A DNA stretch of 64,000 nt from Pseudomonas tritici (GTDB taxonomy: Bacteria; Pseudomonadota; Gammaproteobacteria; Pseudomonadales; Pseudomonadaceae), in NCBI RefSeq assembly GCF_014268275.3, contig NZ_CP077084.1:4402001-4466000 (forward strand). Reading direction: 5' to 3'. Shown here piece after piece: positions 25,124 through 36,448 of the stretch (position 1 is its first letter; each line of letters opens with the position of its first letter). The position numbers were made by a program, and so were the translations under genes. The notes beneath the pieces were generated by a model. It was not told where the DNA came from and did not search any database. It saw nothing but the letters and a program-made list of their open reading frames with translations.

Positions 25124-26050
25124 ATGAAAACACCTACCCAGACCAACGCAATTGACTTCGACAGTGCCAAATTGCAGCGCCTGGGGTTTGGTCAGCCATC
25201 CCTCGTCCCACGCCGCCCCACCACCATCACTCAACTTCGCCAGCAACTGGGCCTGCAACTGCAAACCAGCCTGGAACCGGAGCGCATCCTCGGTGTTTTC
25301 TTCCGAGAGATCCAACGCCTGGTGCCTCTGGACGCCCTGCAATACCGCCATCAAGCCAGCGACCTGCGCCTGGAGTTCGGCCATCGCGGCCACCATACGG
25401 CGAGCTACAGCCTGAGCCATGAAGGCGAGCACCTCGGTGAATTAATCTTTCGCCGCAACCAGCGCCTGGTGGAAGAAGAACTGGGCCAGCTCGAATCCCT
25501 GCTGGCCACCCTGCTCTACCCGATGCGCAACGCTCTGCTTTACCGTGCCGCCACCCGCAGCGCCCTGCGCGACCCGTTGACTGAGACCGGCAACCGCATT
25601 GCCATGGACCAGACCTTGCAACGGGAAATCGACATGGCGCGCCGGCACTTGAACCCGCTGTCCTTGCTGATGCTCGACATCGACCACTTCAAGGTCATCA
25701 ACGATACCCACGGCCACACCGCCGGCGATACCGTGTTGCGCGCCGTCGCCGCAGCTATAAAGAGTCAATTGCGCAACGTGGACATGGTGTTTCGATTTGG
25801 CGGGGAAGAGTTTCTGATCCTGCTGTCCAACACCGGCCGAGACGCGGCGGCAATGGTCGGCGAACGCCTGCGCCAAGCGGCACAGACCCAGGATTACCGG
25901 GCGGATGGAGAACGGATCGAATTGACGGTGAGCCTCGGTTGTTCGACCTTGCTGGCTGCAGAATCTGCCGAAAGCCTGCTGCGCCGAGCTGACAGCGCGT
26001 TGTACGTGGCCAAGCGCGAAGGCCGCAACCGCTTGGCGATGGCGGGGTAA
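25124..26050 (+). CDS. Diguanylate cyclase (GGDEF domain)
   Basis: 308 residues. The N-terminal 140 residues have no membrane segment and look like a GAF-type sensory domain. The GGDEF domain covers about 148-305 with an intact active-site GGEEF at 226-230 and the product-inhibition site RNVD at 217-220, five residues before it. It should make c-di-GMP from two GTP in the cytoplasm with feedback control. Downstream lie a REP hairpin and two convergent genes, one of which (26971-29433) also has GGDEF and EAL domains. Confidence 0.9.
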   Translation: MKTPTQTNAIDFDSAKLQRLGFGQPSLVPRRPTTITQLRQQLGLQLQTSLEPERILGVFFREIQRLVPLDALQYRHQASDLRLEFGHRGHHTASYSLSHEGEHLGELIFRRNQRLVEEELGQLESLLATLLYPMRNALLYRAATRSALRDPLTETGNRIAMDQTLQREIDMARRHLNPLSLLMLDIDHFKVINDTHGHTAGDTVLRAVAAAIKSQLRNVDMVFRFGGEEFLILLSNTGRDAAAMVGERLRQAAQTQDYRADGERIELTVSLGCSTLLAAESAESLLRRADSALYVAKREGRNRLAMAG

Positions 26051-26080
26051 GCCCTAACCGTTAAAGGCGAATGAAATAAC

Positions 26081-26110
26081 TGTGGCGAGGGAGCTTGCTC
26101 CCTCGCCACA
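26081..26110. repeat. REP hairpin
   Basis: A perfect 30-base palindrome, TGTGGCGAGGGAGC with its complement around TT. The GAGGGAGCTTGCTCCCTC core is typical of P. fluorescens REP sequences. It sits between convergent genes and may also end transcription. Confidence 0.85.
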
Positions 26111-26122
26111 TTACCTACTGCA

Positions 26123-26923
26123 TCAGGCTTCGCTGGCGACCCGCGCCTGGCGGTCACGCACCAACGTTGGCGCCTTCTCTTTCTCCAGGCGCATGCAACT
26201 TTCCAGGAACAGATACATGTAGTCGTAGCTCTTGCACACGGCTTGGCGCAGCTCTACCTGCAATTCCTGGGACGGGTTCATGCCGGCCAGGGTGCAGAGG
26301 ATTTCCAGCGCTTCCCACGGGTGGGCGTCATCGTACTGGGCGTGCATCTTCAGCCACTTCATCGCACGCTTGCGTTCTTCCTCTGGGAAGGCCGCCGCGT
26401 AGACGCCGGTAGAACAGACCACCGCAGACCATTCCCCCGTTGCCCCCTCGATTGCGTAGTTGGTCGCGGCAATCGCCACGATCAGCGAATCGGCAGAGCT
26501 GGTGTGCCAGCACCAATGGCTCAGTGCGTGCAACTCCGGCGGTACGTTCTGGGCCTGCAACTCTTCCAGGCTCACGCCGTGAGCACGGGCCCAATGCACC
26601 CAATAGTCGGCATGGTTGAGTTCCACGCGAATATTGCGCATCAGCCAGCGGCGCGCCATGTCCTCCCCGGGATGGCGGGCAAATTTGGTCTTGGTGAGGT
26701 TCTGTGCCATGTACAAGGCAAACTGTTCCACCACAGGCCAGCCACCGATCAGGTAGTGGCGCATGGTCTTGGCGCTGAGCGTGTTATCGCGCATGCGCTG
26801 GTACAGTTCGTGTTCGACAACGCGACGCTTGCTCTCGCTACAGTCCTGGATCAGTTTCTGTGCCCAGGCGGGGTAACTCGAGGCTTCCATAAGCGGGCCG
26901 GTTCTGTTGAATGTGTCGATCAC
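26123..26923 (-). CDS. TenA/PqqC-like haem-oxygenase-fold protein
   Basis: 266 residues, all-helical, of the group usually labelled TenA family regulator in pseudomonads. Landmarks are the N-terminal SSYPAWAQKLIQDC, GGWPVVEQFALYMAQNL, RVELNHADYWVHWA and TSSADSLIVAIAATNYAIEGATGEW. TenA itself is a thiaminase II; PqqC-like relatives are redox enzymes; no DNA-binding domain is seen, so the regulator label is doubtful. The start is a GTG at 26923 with AAGGAG upstream. It lies 47 bp downstream of the GGDEF-EAL gene on the same strand, so probably in its operon. Confidence 0.75.
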   Translation of the reverse strand: MIDTFNRTGPLMEASSYPAWAQKLIQDCSESKRRVVEHELYQRMRDNTLSAKTMRHYLIGGWPVVEQFALYMAQNLTKTKFARHPGEDMARRWLMRNIRVELNHADYWVHWARAHGVSLEELQAQNVPPELHALSHWCWHTSSADSLIVAIAATNYAIEGATGEWSAVVCSTGVYAAAFPEEERKRAMKWLKMHAQYDDAHPWEALEILCTLAGMNPSQELQVELRQAVCKSYDYMYLFLESCMRLEKEKAPTLVRDRQARVASEA

Positions 26924-26970
26924 TGTTTAAGGCTCCTTTTTAAGTGTGATTGTACAGACCAGCGAATGTT

Positions 26971-29433
26971 TCAGCGGAATGTGCCAGGCGCCTTGAATAA
27001 CAGGGGCTGCGGCCGCACAGGTCGACACTGCAAGCTATCAAAGGTAAACAATTGCGGTCGTTCAATCAGGTAGCCCTGAGCGTAATCCACACCAATTTCG
27101 AGTAGTGCCTGTTCGATTTGCGGTGTCTCGACAAATTCTGCAATTGTGCGCTTACCCATGACATGGCCGATGTGATTGATCACTTCGACCATCGCGCGGT
27201 TAATCGGGTCGTCCAGCATATCCTTTACGAAACTTCCATCGATCTTCAGGAAGTCTACAGGTAAATGTTTGAGATAAGCGAATGAGGACATTCCGGCACA
27301 AAAGTCATCCAGCGAGAACTGACAACCTAAGGCTTTGAGTTCATTAATAAAGCGGATTGCACTGCCCAGATTGGCAATCGCACTGGTTTCAGTAATTTCA
27401 AAACAGATCATGCCGGGCGGAATATTGTAAGTATGAAATTTCTCACGTAAAAACCCGAGGAACTCATCATCACCAATAGTTATGCCTGACAGATTGATCG
27501 CACACATGGCCATCGGGCGGTTCGGACGCTCCTGCAGGCAACGGGCGATGATCTTGAACACATTCTCCACCACCCAACGGTCCAGGGACGTCATCAGACC
27601 GTAACGCTCGGCCGCCGGGATAAAGCTGTCGGGCAAGATAATGCGGCCGGCCTCATCATGCAGGCGCAGCAGGATTTCGATATGCCCATTGCCCGCATCG
27701 GTCTGTCCCAGGGGCGAGATTTCCTGGGCATAGAGGCAAAACCGGTTCTCTTCCAAGGCCATGTGCAGGCGCTGCACCCAGGCCATCTCGCCAAAGCGCA
27801 GGGACAATTCCGAATCATCGGCGTGGTACACCTGCACACGGTTGCGACCTTTCTCCTTGGCCATGTAGCACGCCATGTCGGCGGCGCGCAGCGAGGTTTC
27901 CAGGGTGGTCGGCGTTTGCCCAAGGTGCACCAGGCCGATGCTGACAGTGGTCATGAACGGCCGGCCCTTCCACACAAAATGCAGGCTCTGCACCGTATGG
28001 CGCAGGCTCTCGGCGATTTTTTCCGCCACGACCGCCGGACAGTTTTCCAGCAAAATGCCGAACTCATCCCCCCCCAGGCGCGCCAGGGTGTCGCCCTCGC
28101 GCAGGTCCGACTGCAGCAACGCGCAAATATGTCGCAACAGTTCGTCACCGGCCGCATGACCACAGGTGTCGTTGACCAGCTTGAACTGGTCCAGGTCAAG
28201 AAACATCAATGCATGCCGTCCGCCGTGCTGCTGCCCTGCCGGGTGCAGCACCTGTTCCAGGCGGAATTCGAATTCGCGGCGGTTGGCCAGGCCAGTCAGG
28301 GCGTCATGGGTTGCCTGCCAGGACAGGTTGGCGATGTATTGGCGCTCTTGGGTCATGTCATGCAACACCAGCACCGCCCCCGTGACCTTGCCGTCGCTGC
28401 GGATCGGCGCACCCACCAGGGTCACCGAGACCGTGCTGCCATCCAGCCGCTGGATGGTCTTTGAATGCTCGCTGCCGCCGCTGAGCTGGCCCTTGACGAT
28501 ATGTTCGATCAGGGTAAACCCGTCGGGCTCGGCATCGTCATCCAATAAGTTGAACAACGCTGCCAGCGGCAGGCCCTGAGCCTGGGCCGAATGCCAGTGA
28601 GTCAGCGCCTCGGCTGCCGGGTTCATATAGGTAATGGCGCCGTCAACGTCGGTGGTGATCACGCCATCGCCAATCGACTCCAACGTGATCTGCGCTCGCT
28701 CCTTCTCTTGTTGCAGGGCATTGGCGAAAGCGTGGCGCTGGGCCAGCAACTTATGCGTGCGCAACAGCGCCAGCACAATCAGGCCAAGGGCCGTGGCCAG
28801 GTTGGTAATCAGCAGCAGCCGCAGGATCATCCGCGAGCCTTCGCCCAAGGCATCGCTGAAGGCCTTGGCAGCTGGCGTTACGCCTTCATTGATCGCGATG
28901 ATATGCGCCTTCCATTGCCGCACATCGTTGGCGCTGACGTGGTCGCGGAGGATTGCGCCGTGCATCTCCTGGGCCAGGCCATCGAGTTGCACCAGGTAGC
29001 TATCGCCCACGGTCCACAACTCGATGGCTTTTTCCAGGTAGCTGAAGTGACGAAAATTGAGGTACAGCCAGATCAGGCTCGAGACGTCATCCGGGTGGTT
29101 GCCCCCCTTGAGAATGCCCAGCCGCGCAGCCGTAAGATCAGGCGTAGGACGATCGAGGGCGATGCGCAGCTCATGCCCGCCCTGGGGCACGGCTATGGCC
29201 TGCTGGTATCTGAGGTACGTGGCTTCGTCACGGTTGTCAGCGTAGAGCGTGAGGTAGTAGATGGCGTCTTTCTGGCCCTTCGACCACAGGCTCTCGCCGG
29301 CCACATAGCCGCGCACAGCTGAAAGCATGAAAAGACTGACACAGCCCAACAATGCCTGAAACAGCACCACGGCGATGAAAGGCCACACAATGCCCAATAG
29401 CCTTGGCGTTCCGAGAGTACGCTTTTGCTTCAT
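26971..29433 (-). CDS. Membrane GGDEF-EAL protein with periplasmic and PAS domains
   Basis: 820 residues. TM1 is at about 12-36, a periplasmic sensor at 37-200, TM2 at 203-225, PAS at about 245-365, GGDEF at 370-535 and EAL at 550-805. The cyclase motif GGDEF (454-458) and its RxxD site (REGD, 445-448) are intact. The phosphodiesterase signature reads EIL instead of EAL and DDFC instead of DDFG, but the other Glu, Asn and Asp metal residues (NLSG, EITET, DDF, AEFVE) are present, so activity is likely. The ATG at 29433 has AAGGGA upstream. It lies in a leftward set with an ABC exporter. Confidence 0.88.
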   Translation of the reverse strand: MKQKRTLGTPRLLGIVWPFIAVVLFQALLGCVSLFMLSAVRGYVAGESLWSKGQKDAIYYLTLYADNRDEATYLRYQQAIAVPQGGHELRIALDRPTPDLTAARLGILKGGNHPDDVSSLIWLYLNFRHFSYLEKAIELWTVGDSYLVQLDGLAQEMHGAILRDHVSANDVRQWKAHIIAINEGVTPAAKAFSDALGEGSRMILRLLLITNLATALGLIVLALLRTHKLLAQRHAFANALQQEKERAQITLESIGDGVITTDVDGAITYMNPAAEALTHWHSAQAQGLPLAALFNLLDDDAEPDGFTLIEHIVKGQLSGGSEHSKTIQRLDGSTVSVTLVGAPIRSDGKVTGAVLVLHDMTQERQYIANLSWQATHDALTGLANRREFEFRLEQVLHPAGQQHGGRHALMFLDLDQFKLVNDTCGHAAGDELLRHICALLQSDLREGDTLARLGGDEFGILLENCPAVVAEKIAESLRHTVQSLHFVWKGRPFMTTVSIGLVHLGQTPTTLETSLRAADMACYMAKEKGRNRVQVYHADDSELSLRFGEMAWVQRLHMALEENRFCLYAQEISPLGQTDAGNGHIEILLRLHDEAGRIILPDSFIPAAERYGLMTSLDRWVVENVFKIIARCLQERPNRPMAMCAINLSGITIGDDEFLGFLREKFHTYNIPPGMICFEITETSAIANLGSAIRFINELKALGCQFSLDDFCAGMSSFAYLKHLPVDFLKIDGSFVKDMLDDPINRAMVEVINHIGHVMGKRTIAEFVETPQIEQALLEIGVDYAQGYLIERPQLFTFDSLQCRPVRPQPLLFKAPGTFR

Positions 29434-29504
29434 GAAGTCCCTTGCACATGCACTGCTGGATACGCACGCGAAAAACCGCTTCCGATAGCTCAGCTTAGGC
29501 TGAA

Positions 29505-31322
29505 TCAACGTACTTGCTGTAAGTGCCCGTAGAGTTTGGCGTACAAGCCGCCATCGGCAATCAATTGCTGATGATCACCGTCCTCAGCAATGTGACCGCC
29601 GTCGAACACTAATACTCGGTCGGCTTGCTTAACCGCCGACAGGCGGTGGGCGATGATCAGTGTAGTACGCCCACTGAGAAACCGCGCCAGCGCCTGATGC
29701 AGGTTGTACTCGGTAGCGGCGTCCAGGGCGGAAGTTGCTTCGTCGAGGATCACCACTTTCGGCTCGGCCAACACCATGCGCGCAATCGCCAGGCGTTGAC
29801 GCTGCCCGCCGGAAAACCTCACCCCGGAGCGCCCTACCACACTGTCCAAGCCCATCGGCAATGCCTTGACGGTAGCATCCAACTGGGCGATTTCCAGTGC
29901 CTGCCAGCAGGCCTGGTCGCTGCGCTCGCGACCCATGGTCAGGTTGGCGCGCACAGTATCATTGAACAACGCGGGATGTTGCAGCACCACGGCGACGTTT
30001 TCGCGGAGGGTCTCCAGCCCGATTTCCTGCTGAGTGGCACCACCAAAGCGAATAGTTCCAGCTTGTGGCGTATACAGCCCGAGCAGCAGTTGCACCAAGG
30101 TACTTTTTCCGCCGCCGCTGGCGCCGACGATTGCCACTTTCTCGCCCGGCGCAATGACCAGGTTCAACTGGTCGAGCACCAGGTCTTCGCCGTAGCCGAA
30201 GTTCAGGCCGCGCACTTCGATGCCGACGGTCTCACGCCCGGTAAACGGGTCTTCCCCCCCGGCATACTGCGGTTCGTCGGCACGCGCCAGCAGTTCGTTG
30301 ATCCGCGTCAGGGCCCCGCCCGCCGCGTAATAGGCATATTGCAAGTTCAACAGCTGCTCCACCGGCCCGATCATGAACCACAAGTAACTGAACACCGCGA
30401 GCATCTGGCCAATGGACAGGTCGGAAAACAGCACGGTGAGCATGGCGGCCGCACGGAAAATATCGATACCAAACTGGAACAGCAAACCACTGGCGCGGCT
30501 GGAGGCGTCGGTTTTCCACTGTGAATGAATGGCAAAGTCACGCACCTCCCGGGCACGCTGGCCCAGGCGCCCGAGGAAAAAGCCCTGGCGGTTGCCGGCG
30601 CGCACTTCCTGGATAGCGTCGAGGGTCTCGGTCAAGGCCTGGGTGAAGCGCGAAGTACTGTCGTTTTCCAGCTTCTTCAAGTGTTTGACGCGTTTGCCCA
30701 ACTGCACCGTGGCGTAGATCACCAGCGGGTTAAACAGCAGGATCAGCAGCGCCAATTGCCAATGCATCCACACCAGGATCGCCGAAGTGCCCACCAGCGT
30801 GAGCATGGCCACCAAAAAGCGGCTGAGGGTTTCGCCGACGAGTTTATCCAGGGTATCCAGGTCGGTGACCAAGTGCGTGGTGACCGTGCCACTGCCCAGG
30901 CTTTCGTACTCGCCCAGAGAAATACGCTTGAGCCGCTCAATCAGGCGCACGCGGATGCGGTACACAATGTCCTTGGCCAGCCGCGCAAACAGCCGCGCCT
31001 GCACCACGTTGAACACCAGGGCGCCGCAGCGCAGACACAGGGTCACCAGCAGCATGAGGCCGATATACCCGGCCGCTTTCTGCCAACCCAGCGGGAGGGC
31101 GTGGTTCATCACGTTGAGGGCGGCATCGCCATGGCCCAGCAGCACTTCGTCCACCAGCAACGGCAGTAGCAAGGGGATGGGTACACTGCACAGGGTTGCC
31201 AGTACGGCAACGCCATTGGCGATCCACAGGGATTTCTTGTGACGCAGGGCCAGGCGGCGAATTTCCGCCCAGGTCAGTCGGTCCACACGTTTGCCGGCAT
31301 TTTTGTCTGGCTGATCATGCAC
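29505..31322 (-). CDS. ABC exporter half-transporter (permease fused to ATPase)
   Basis: 605 residues, MsbA-like. About six membrane helices lie in 30-320. The nucleotide-binding domain has Walker A GASGGGKST at 400-408, the signature SGGQR at 504-508, Walker B VVILDE at 523-528 and the H-loop His near 559. It would work as a homodimer and export a lipid, peptide or drug-like compound. Its start overlaps the stop of the DsbA-like gene by 8 bases, which indicates translational coupling. Substrate unknown. Confidence 0.9.
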   Translation of the reverse strand: MHDQPDKNAGKRVDRLTWAEIRRLALRHKKSLWIANGVAVLATLCSVPIPLLLPLLVDEVLLGHGDAALNVMNHALPLGWQKAAGYIGLMLLVTLCLRCGALVFNVVQARLFARLAKDIVYRIRVRLIERLKRISLGEYESLGSGTVTTHLVTDLDTLDKLVGETLSRFLVAMLTLVGTSAILVWMHWQLALLILLFNPLVIYATVQLGKRVKHLKKLENDSTSRFTQALTETLDAIQEVRAGNRQGFFLGRLGQRAREVRDFAIHSQWKTDASSRASGLLFQFGIDIFRAAAMLTVLFSDLSIGQMLAVFSYLWFMIGPVEQLLNLQYAYYAAGGALTRINELLARADEPQYAGGEDPFTGRETVGIEVRGLNFGYGEDLVLDQLNLVIAPGEKVAIVGASGGGKSTLVQLLLGLYTPQAGTIRFGGATQQEIGLETLRENVAVVLQHPALFNDTVRANLTMGRERSDQACWQALEIAQLDATVKALPMGLDSVVGRSGVRFSGGQRQRLAIARMVLAEPKVVILDEATSALDAATEYNLHQALARFLSGRTTLIIAHRLSAVKQADRVLVFDGGHIAEDGDHQQLIADGGLYAKLYGHLQQVR

Positions 31323-31950
31323 AGGTCGCTCGCTCCAGCCACCGGGCCAACAACGGCGACAGCTCGGACAACGGCTGGTAACCGTTGGTCAGCAGGGCCA
31401 ACTGGCCATTACGCTCGGCCAACAGCGTCGGGAAGCCGGCGATGCCCAAGTCCTGTACCCAAGTGAAGTCGGCAGCCGTGGCAGCATGCTGCTCCGCACG
31501 GTCGAAGGCACCGGCGAACTCGATACGTGGAATGCCCGCTTGTTCGGCCAGCTCCACCAGGACGCTGGCAAGGGTCACATCGCGGCCCTCGACATAAAAC
31601 GCATGCTGGATCAGCCCCAGCAGTTTCCACGCGCAATCCGGCGCCAAGCTGCGGGCGGTAACGATGGCGCGGCACGCGGGCTCCGTGTCGTACACAAAAC
31701 CGTCAGGCAATGCGCCTTCGCGCTTGAACGGCTGGCCAGTGGCGTCGGTGACGGCCTGCCAGTGCTCCAGGATGTAGCGGCGGGTCGTCGGCTCCAACGC
31801 CGCGCCACTGCCGGTGCGCAGGCCGCCCACCACCAGGTGCAGTTCCACACCGGCCGACTGGGCCTGCTTCACCAACGCCTTGGCCACCGGGGCAAAGCCC
31901 CAGCACCAGGAACACATCGGGTCCATTACATAGAGCAGGCGCGTGGACAT
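31315..31950 (-). CDS. DsbA-family protein (FrnE/2-hydroxychromene isomerase-like)
   Basis: 211 residues, thioredoxin fold with a helical insert. The redox motif CSWC is at 13-16 in MDPMCSWCWGFAP, and the cis-proline region GIAGFPTLLAE lies late in the protein. There is no signal peptide, so it is a cytoplasmic oxidoreductase, not a periplasmic DsbA. It starts 3 bases after the trhO stop codon and overlaps the ABC gene by 8 bases, so trhO, this gene and the exporter form one transcript. Confidence 0.85.
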   Translation of the reverse strand: MSTRLLYVMDPMCSWCWGFAPVAKALVKQAQSAGVELHLVVGGLRTGSGAALEPTTRRYILEHWQAVTDATGQPFKREGALPDGFVYDTEPACRAIVTARSLAPDCAWKLLGLIQHAFYVEGRDVTLASVLVELAEQAGIPRIEFAGAFDRAEQHAATAADFTWVQDLGIAGFPTLLAERNGQLALLTNGYQPLSELSPLLARWLERATCA

Positions 31951-31953
31951 GGC

Positions 31954-32895
31954 TCAAGCCTCGGAAGGTGATTGCTTATAGTTGAAGCCAATCGGGTGCG
32001 GCATGTTGCGGGCCTTGGCCAGCTCGATCTGCTTTTGCCGATCAATCGCGCTGCGACGGGTCTTCTCGGGCAGCTTATCCCAGCAATGCGGGCAGCTGAT
32101 GCCAGCCACGTAGTGCTCGGATGCACGGTCTTCCACACTCACGGGTGTGCGGCAGGCATGACATTGATCGTAGTCGCCTTCGCTCAAGTCGTGACGCACG
32201 GTCACGCGATTGTCGAACACAAAGCAGTCGCCCTGCCATTTGGTTTCTGCCTGCGGCACCTCTTCGAGGTACTTCAGAATGCCGCCCTTGAGGTGGTAGA
32301 CCTCGTCGAAGCCTTCGCTGAGCATATAGCTGGAGGCTTTCTCGCAACGAATGCCGCCGGTGCAGAACATGGCGACTTTCTTGTGCTTGGCGGGGTCGAA
32401 GTTGGCTTTGATGTAGTCGGGAAATTCACGAAAACTGGTGGTTTTCGGGTCAATCGCGCCTTCAAAGGTGCCAATGGACACTTCGTAGTCGTTACGGGTG
32501 TCGATCAGCAGCACTTCCGGGTCGCTGATCAGCGCGTTCCAGTCCTGCGGTTCGACGTAAGTACCGACCTTTTTGTTCGGGTCGACGCCTTCGACGCCCA
32601 GGGTCACGATCTCTTTCTTGAGCTTGACCTTGGTGCGGTAGAACGGCTGGTCGTCGCAGTAGGATTCTTTGTGGTCGATGTCGACCATGCGCGGGTCTTT
32701 TTTCAGCCAGGCCATCAGGCCATCAATGCCTTCGCGGCTTCCGGAAACGGTGCCGTTGATGCCTTCTTCGGCGATCAGCAAGGTGCCTTTGATGCCGTTG
32801 TCGACCATCGCCTGCAGCAAGGGCTCGCGCAGGGCGACGTAATCTTCGAGGGTGACGAACTTATACAGTGCCGCCACGACAATCGGTTGAGTCAC
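31954..32895 (-). CDS. trhO: tRNA uridine(34) hydroxylase TrhO (rhodanese-related)
   Basis: 313 residues, YceA/TrhO family. The N-terminal acylphosphatase-like domain ([10 protein letters not shown]) is followed by a rhodanese domain with active cysteines 178 and 184 in [12 protein letters not shown]-terminal four-cysteine cluster (CHAC ... CPHC) may bind zinc. TrhO hydroxylates uridine 34 of certain tRNAs with oxygen, using prephenate-dependent or independent routes in the cell. It is the first gene of a leftward set with the DsbA-like and ABC genes. Confidence 0.92.
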   Translation of the reverse strand: MTQPIVVAALYKFVTLEDYVALREPLLQAMVDNGIKGTLLIAEEGINGTVSGSREGIDGLMAWLKKDPRMVDIDHKESYCDDQPFYRTKVKLKKEIVTLGVEGVDPNKKVGTYVEPQDWNALISDPEVLLIDTRNDYEVSIGTFEGAIDPKTTSFREFPDYIKANFDPAKHKKVAMFCTGGIRCEKASSYMLSEGFDEVYHLKGGILKYLEEVPQAETKWQGDCFVFDNRVTVRHDLSEGDYDQCHACRTPVSVEDRASEHYVAGISCPHCWDKLPEKTRRSAIDRQKQIELAKARNMPHPIGFNYKQSPSEA

Positions 32896-32942
32896 GGGTG
32901 TTCTCTCCAGGTGGCTACCCTCGTAAAGGGTGAACCGGATGC

Positions 32943-32972
32943 AAAAAAAACGCGCCGTCTGAGCGGCGCGTT
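32943..32972 (-). terminator. Terminator of the DUF2059-bolA transcript
   Basis: On the minus strand AACGCGCCG-CTCAGA-CGGCGCGTT is followed by a long T-run (the A-run at 32943-32950). It separates the bolA gene from trhO. Confidence 0.88.
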
Positions 32973-33013
32973 GCGGAGTCTAACAAATGCTCGGTGTCAG
33001 AGACACCCGATCA

Positions 33014-33310
33014 TCAGTCATGCCCGCCGGCGCAGGTCGGCGAGGCCGGGGCTGCGTCGATTTTCGCCCATTCTTCAGGCGTGTAGGTATGCAACGCGAG
33101 CGCATGAAACTCGCCCATCAGGTCACCCAGGGTAGCGTAGACCTTCTGGTGGCGCTTGACGCGGTTGAGCCCTTCGAACTGCGGGCTGACCAGCACGGCC
33201 TTGAAGTGGGTCTGCAACCCACGGCTGTGCATATGGCTTTCATCCTGCACGCTCAAATAGTCCTGGCCCAGCTCGGCGAGCGCCACTTCGATACGCTGTT
33301 GCATGGTCAT
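33014..33310 (-). CDS. BolA-family protein
   Basis: 98 residues. The BolA fold has the conserved ESHMHSR-type segment (residues about 24-30), FKAVLVSPQFEGLNRVKRHQ (the R-h-R-H helix and loop) and LHTYTPEEW near the C-terminus. BolA proteins bind [2Fe-2S] clusters with monothiol glutaredoxins and affect cell shape and stress response. The ATG at 33310 has GGAG 7 bases upstream. It lies 12 bp after the DUF2059 gene, so the two are co-transcribed. Confidence 0.88.
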   Translation of the reverse strand: MTMQQRIEVALAELGQDYLSVQDESHMHSRGLQTHFKAVLVSPQFEGLNRVKRHQKVYATLGDLMGEFHALALHTYTPEEWAKIDAAPASPTCAGGHD

Positions 33311-33322
33311 TGCCGGCTCCAC

Positions 33323-33844
33323 TTACTTCTTGGCAGGGGCGGCAGGTTTCTTCGCCGGTGCCAGTTCGTTGGTCATGTCTTCCAACAGCTTGTTCACCAC
33401 CGGCACGGCGCTTTCCAGCTTGGCCTGGGTCATCTGGGCCGATTGCTGGGTCAGTTGCGGCATTTTTTCCAGGACTTTCTTACCCAGTGGCGACTGGTAG
33501 AAGGCAACCAGGTCCTTGAGTTCGGATTCGCTGAAGTTGGTGGTGTAGAGCTTGACCATGTCCGGTTTCAGCTTTGGCCAGCCGATAGCCTGGTCCAGGG
33601 CAGCGTTGGCCTTGGCCTGGTAGCTGTCCAGTACGGACTGCTTGGCGGCAGGCGCCTTGGTTTGTTCGAAACGCTGGGCGAACATTTGCTGCACTTGCAT
33701 GTACACCGGGGTACCCAGCTTGTCAGCGTGGGCCAGGGTAAGGAAGGCTTCGGCACTGGCGTTGTGGCTGGCGGTATCGGCAAAAACCTGGCCGCTGGCG
33801 CAAACCAGAGCAACCGCGGTACAGATGGCACGAAGACGAGTCAT
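33323..33844 (-). CDS. Exported DUF2059 protein
   Basis: 173 residues with a clear signal peptide (cut near VFA|DT at residue 23). The body holds the DUF2059 region (about 85-145; PDMVKLYTTNFSESELKDLVAFYQSPLGKK), and the C-terminal tail is Lys/Pro/Ala-rich. Probably periplasmic; function unknown. AAAAGGA precedes the ATG. It is the upstream partner of bolA. Confidence 0.88.
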   Translation of the reverse strand: MTRLRAICTAVALVCASGQVFADTASHNASAEAFLTLAHADKLGTPVYMQVQQMFAQRFEQTKAPAAKQSVLDSYQAKANAALDQAIGWPKLKPDMVKLYTTNFSESELKDLVAFYQSPLGKKVLEKMPQLTQQSAQMTQAKLESAVPVVNKLLEDMTNELAPAKKPAAPAKK

Positions 33845-34037
33845 CGAGTTTCCTTTTCTAGCAGGCGAGGTAAGACCCCAAGGGCGCCCATTCTGCGCCT
33901 AAAAAACGCCATGGCTCAACCCCACCCCTTGTCGGGCCTGGATTTGCGGGCAATGAATCCGATGAAAAGCCTTTTATGGAACCCGCTGGGTCGATCAGGG
34001 CCTAAACTGCGCAAACGAACCTGAAGGAGTGTGCCCG

Positions 34038-35416
<1,379 letters not shown>

Positions 35417-35420
<4 letters not shown>

Positions 35421-36373
35421 GAAGCCATGCGCACCCGCCGGGCCTTGAGCCCGGCGAGCAACGACGGCGCCAGCGCCACGGTCGCCGAGCCCAACACCAC
35501 CACCAACGCCCCGGCATACCCCAGGGCGTTGATTTCTTCGGCCTGCACATACTCAGGCCACAGCCACGCCGCCAGGGCGACGGCTACAAAGGTCACCAAC
35601 GGTGTGAGCGCAAGAGTCGCACTGACCCGCGAGGCTTCCCAATGCGCGAGCGCTTCAGCAAAGGCGCCGTAGGCCACCAGGGTGTTCATGCAGCACGCCA
35701 GCAGCAACCAGCCTTGCAGCGGGCTCAGGTCCAACGCCTCCAGCGGGTGCGCCCAAGGCGTGAGTAGCACGGCGCAGGACAGGTAGATCACCATCATCAC
35801 CTGCAGCGAATTCCACACCGTGAGCAATTGCTTCTGACCCAGGGCGTAGAACACCCAGATCGACGTCGCGAGCAGAACGGTCAGCACCCCGGCGGTGTAG
35901 GTGCCAAGTGACGTCAACAACTCCAACAGACGTTGGTTGAAGAACAGGCCAAAACCGACCATCAGCACCAACAACCCCAGTACTTGCCCGCGACTGAAAC
36001 GCTCCTTGAACACAAACACGCTGGCGACCATCAAGAAGATCGGCCCCATCTGCACCACTAACTGCGCAGTGCCGGGGCTGAGCATTTTCAAGCCCACCAA
36101 GTACAGCACGTAATTGCCCACCAGGCCGCACACGGCCATCCCCACCAGCCAGCCACCCTTGGGGCCCAGCACCTTGCGGCTGGGCAAGCGCCGGGTGAGC
36201 GCCAGGTAGAAGAACAGGCAACCGCCGGCCACCGTCAGGCGAAACCAGGTGACCGTGATGGGGTCCATCACCTGCAACACCTGCTTGAGTTTGATCGGCA
36301 GAATGCCCCAGAGCAGCGCGGTCAGCAGGGTCAGGAAAAAACCATAGACCCAGCGGCCGGAAGAGATGTGCAT
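35417..36373 (-). CDS. EamA/DMT-superfamily permease
   Basis: 318 residues with ten membrane helices in two EamA halves (first [20 protein letters not shown], then [14 protein letters not shown] near 155). Inner-membrane metabolite exporter of unknown substrate. It overlaps the 3' end of fumC by 4 bases in convergent orientation. A REPIN lies upstream. Confidence 0.87.
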
Positions 36374-36448
36374 GAATGCCCCAGGAGCCAGAGGAAGTGG
36401 TGCAGCATTCTAGGGGTAAGTGAAAGGGTTGGGCTATGACGCCGTTCA

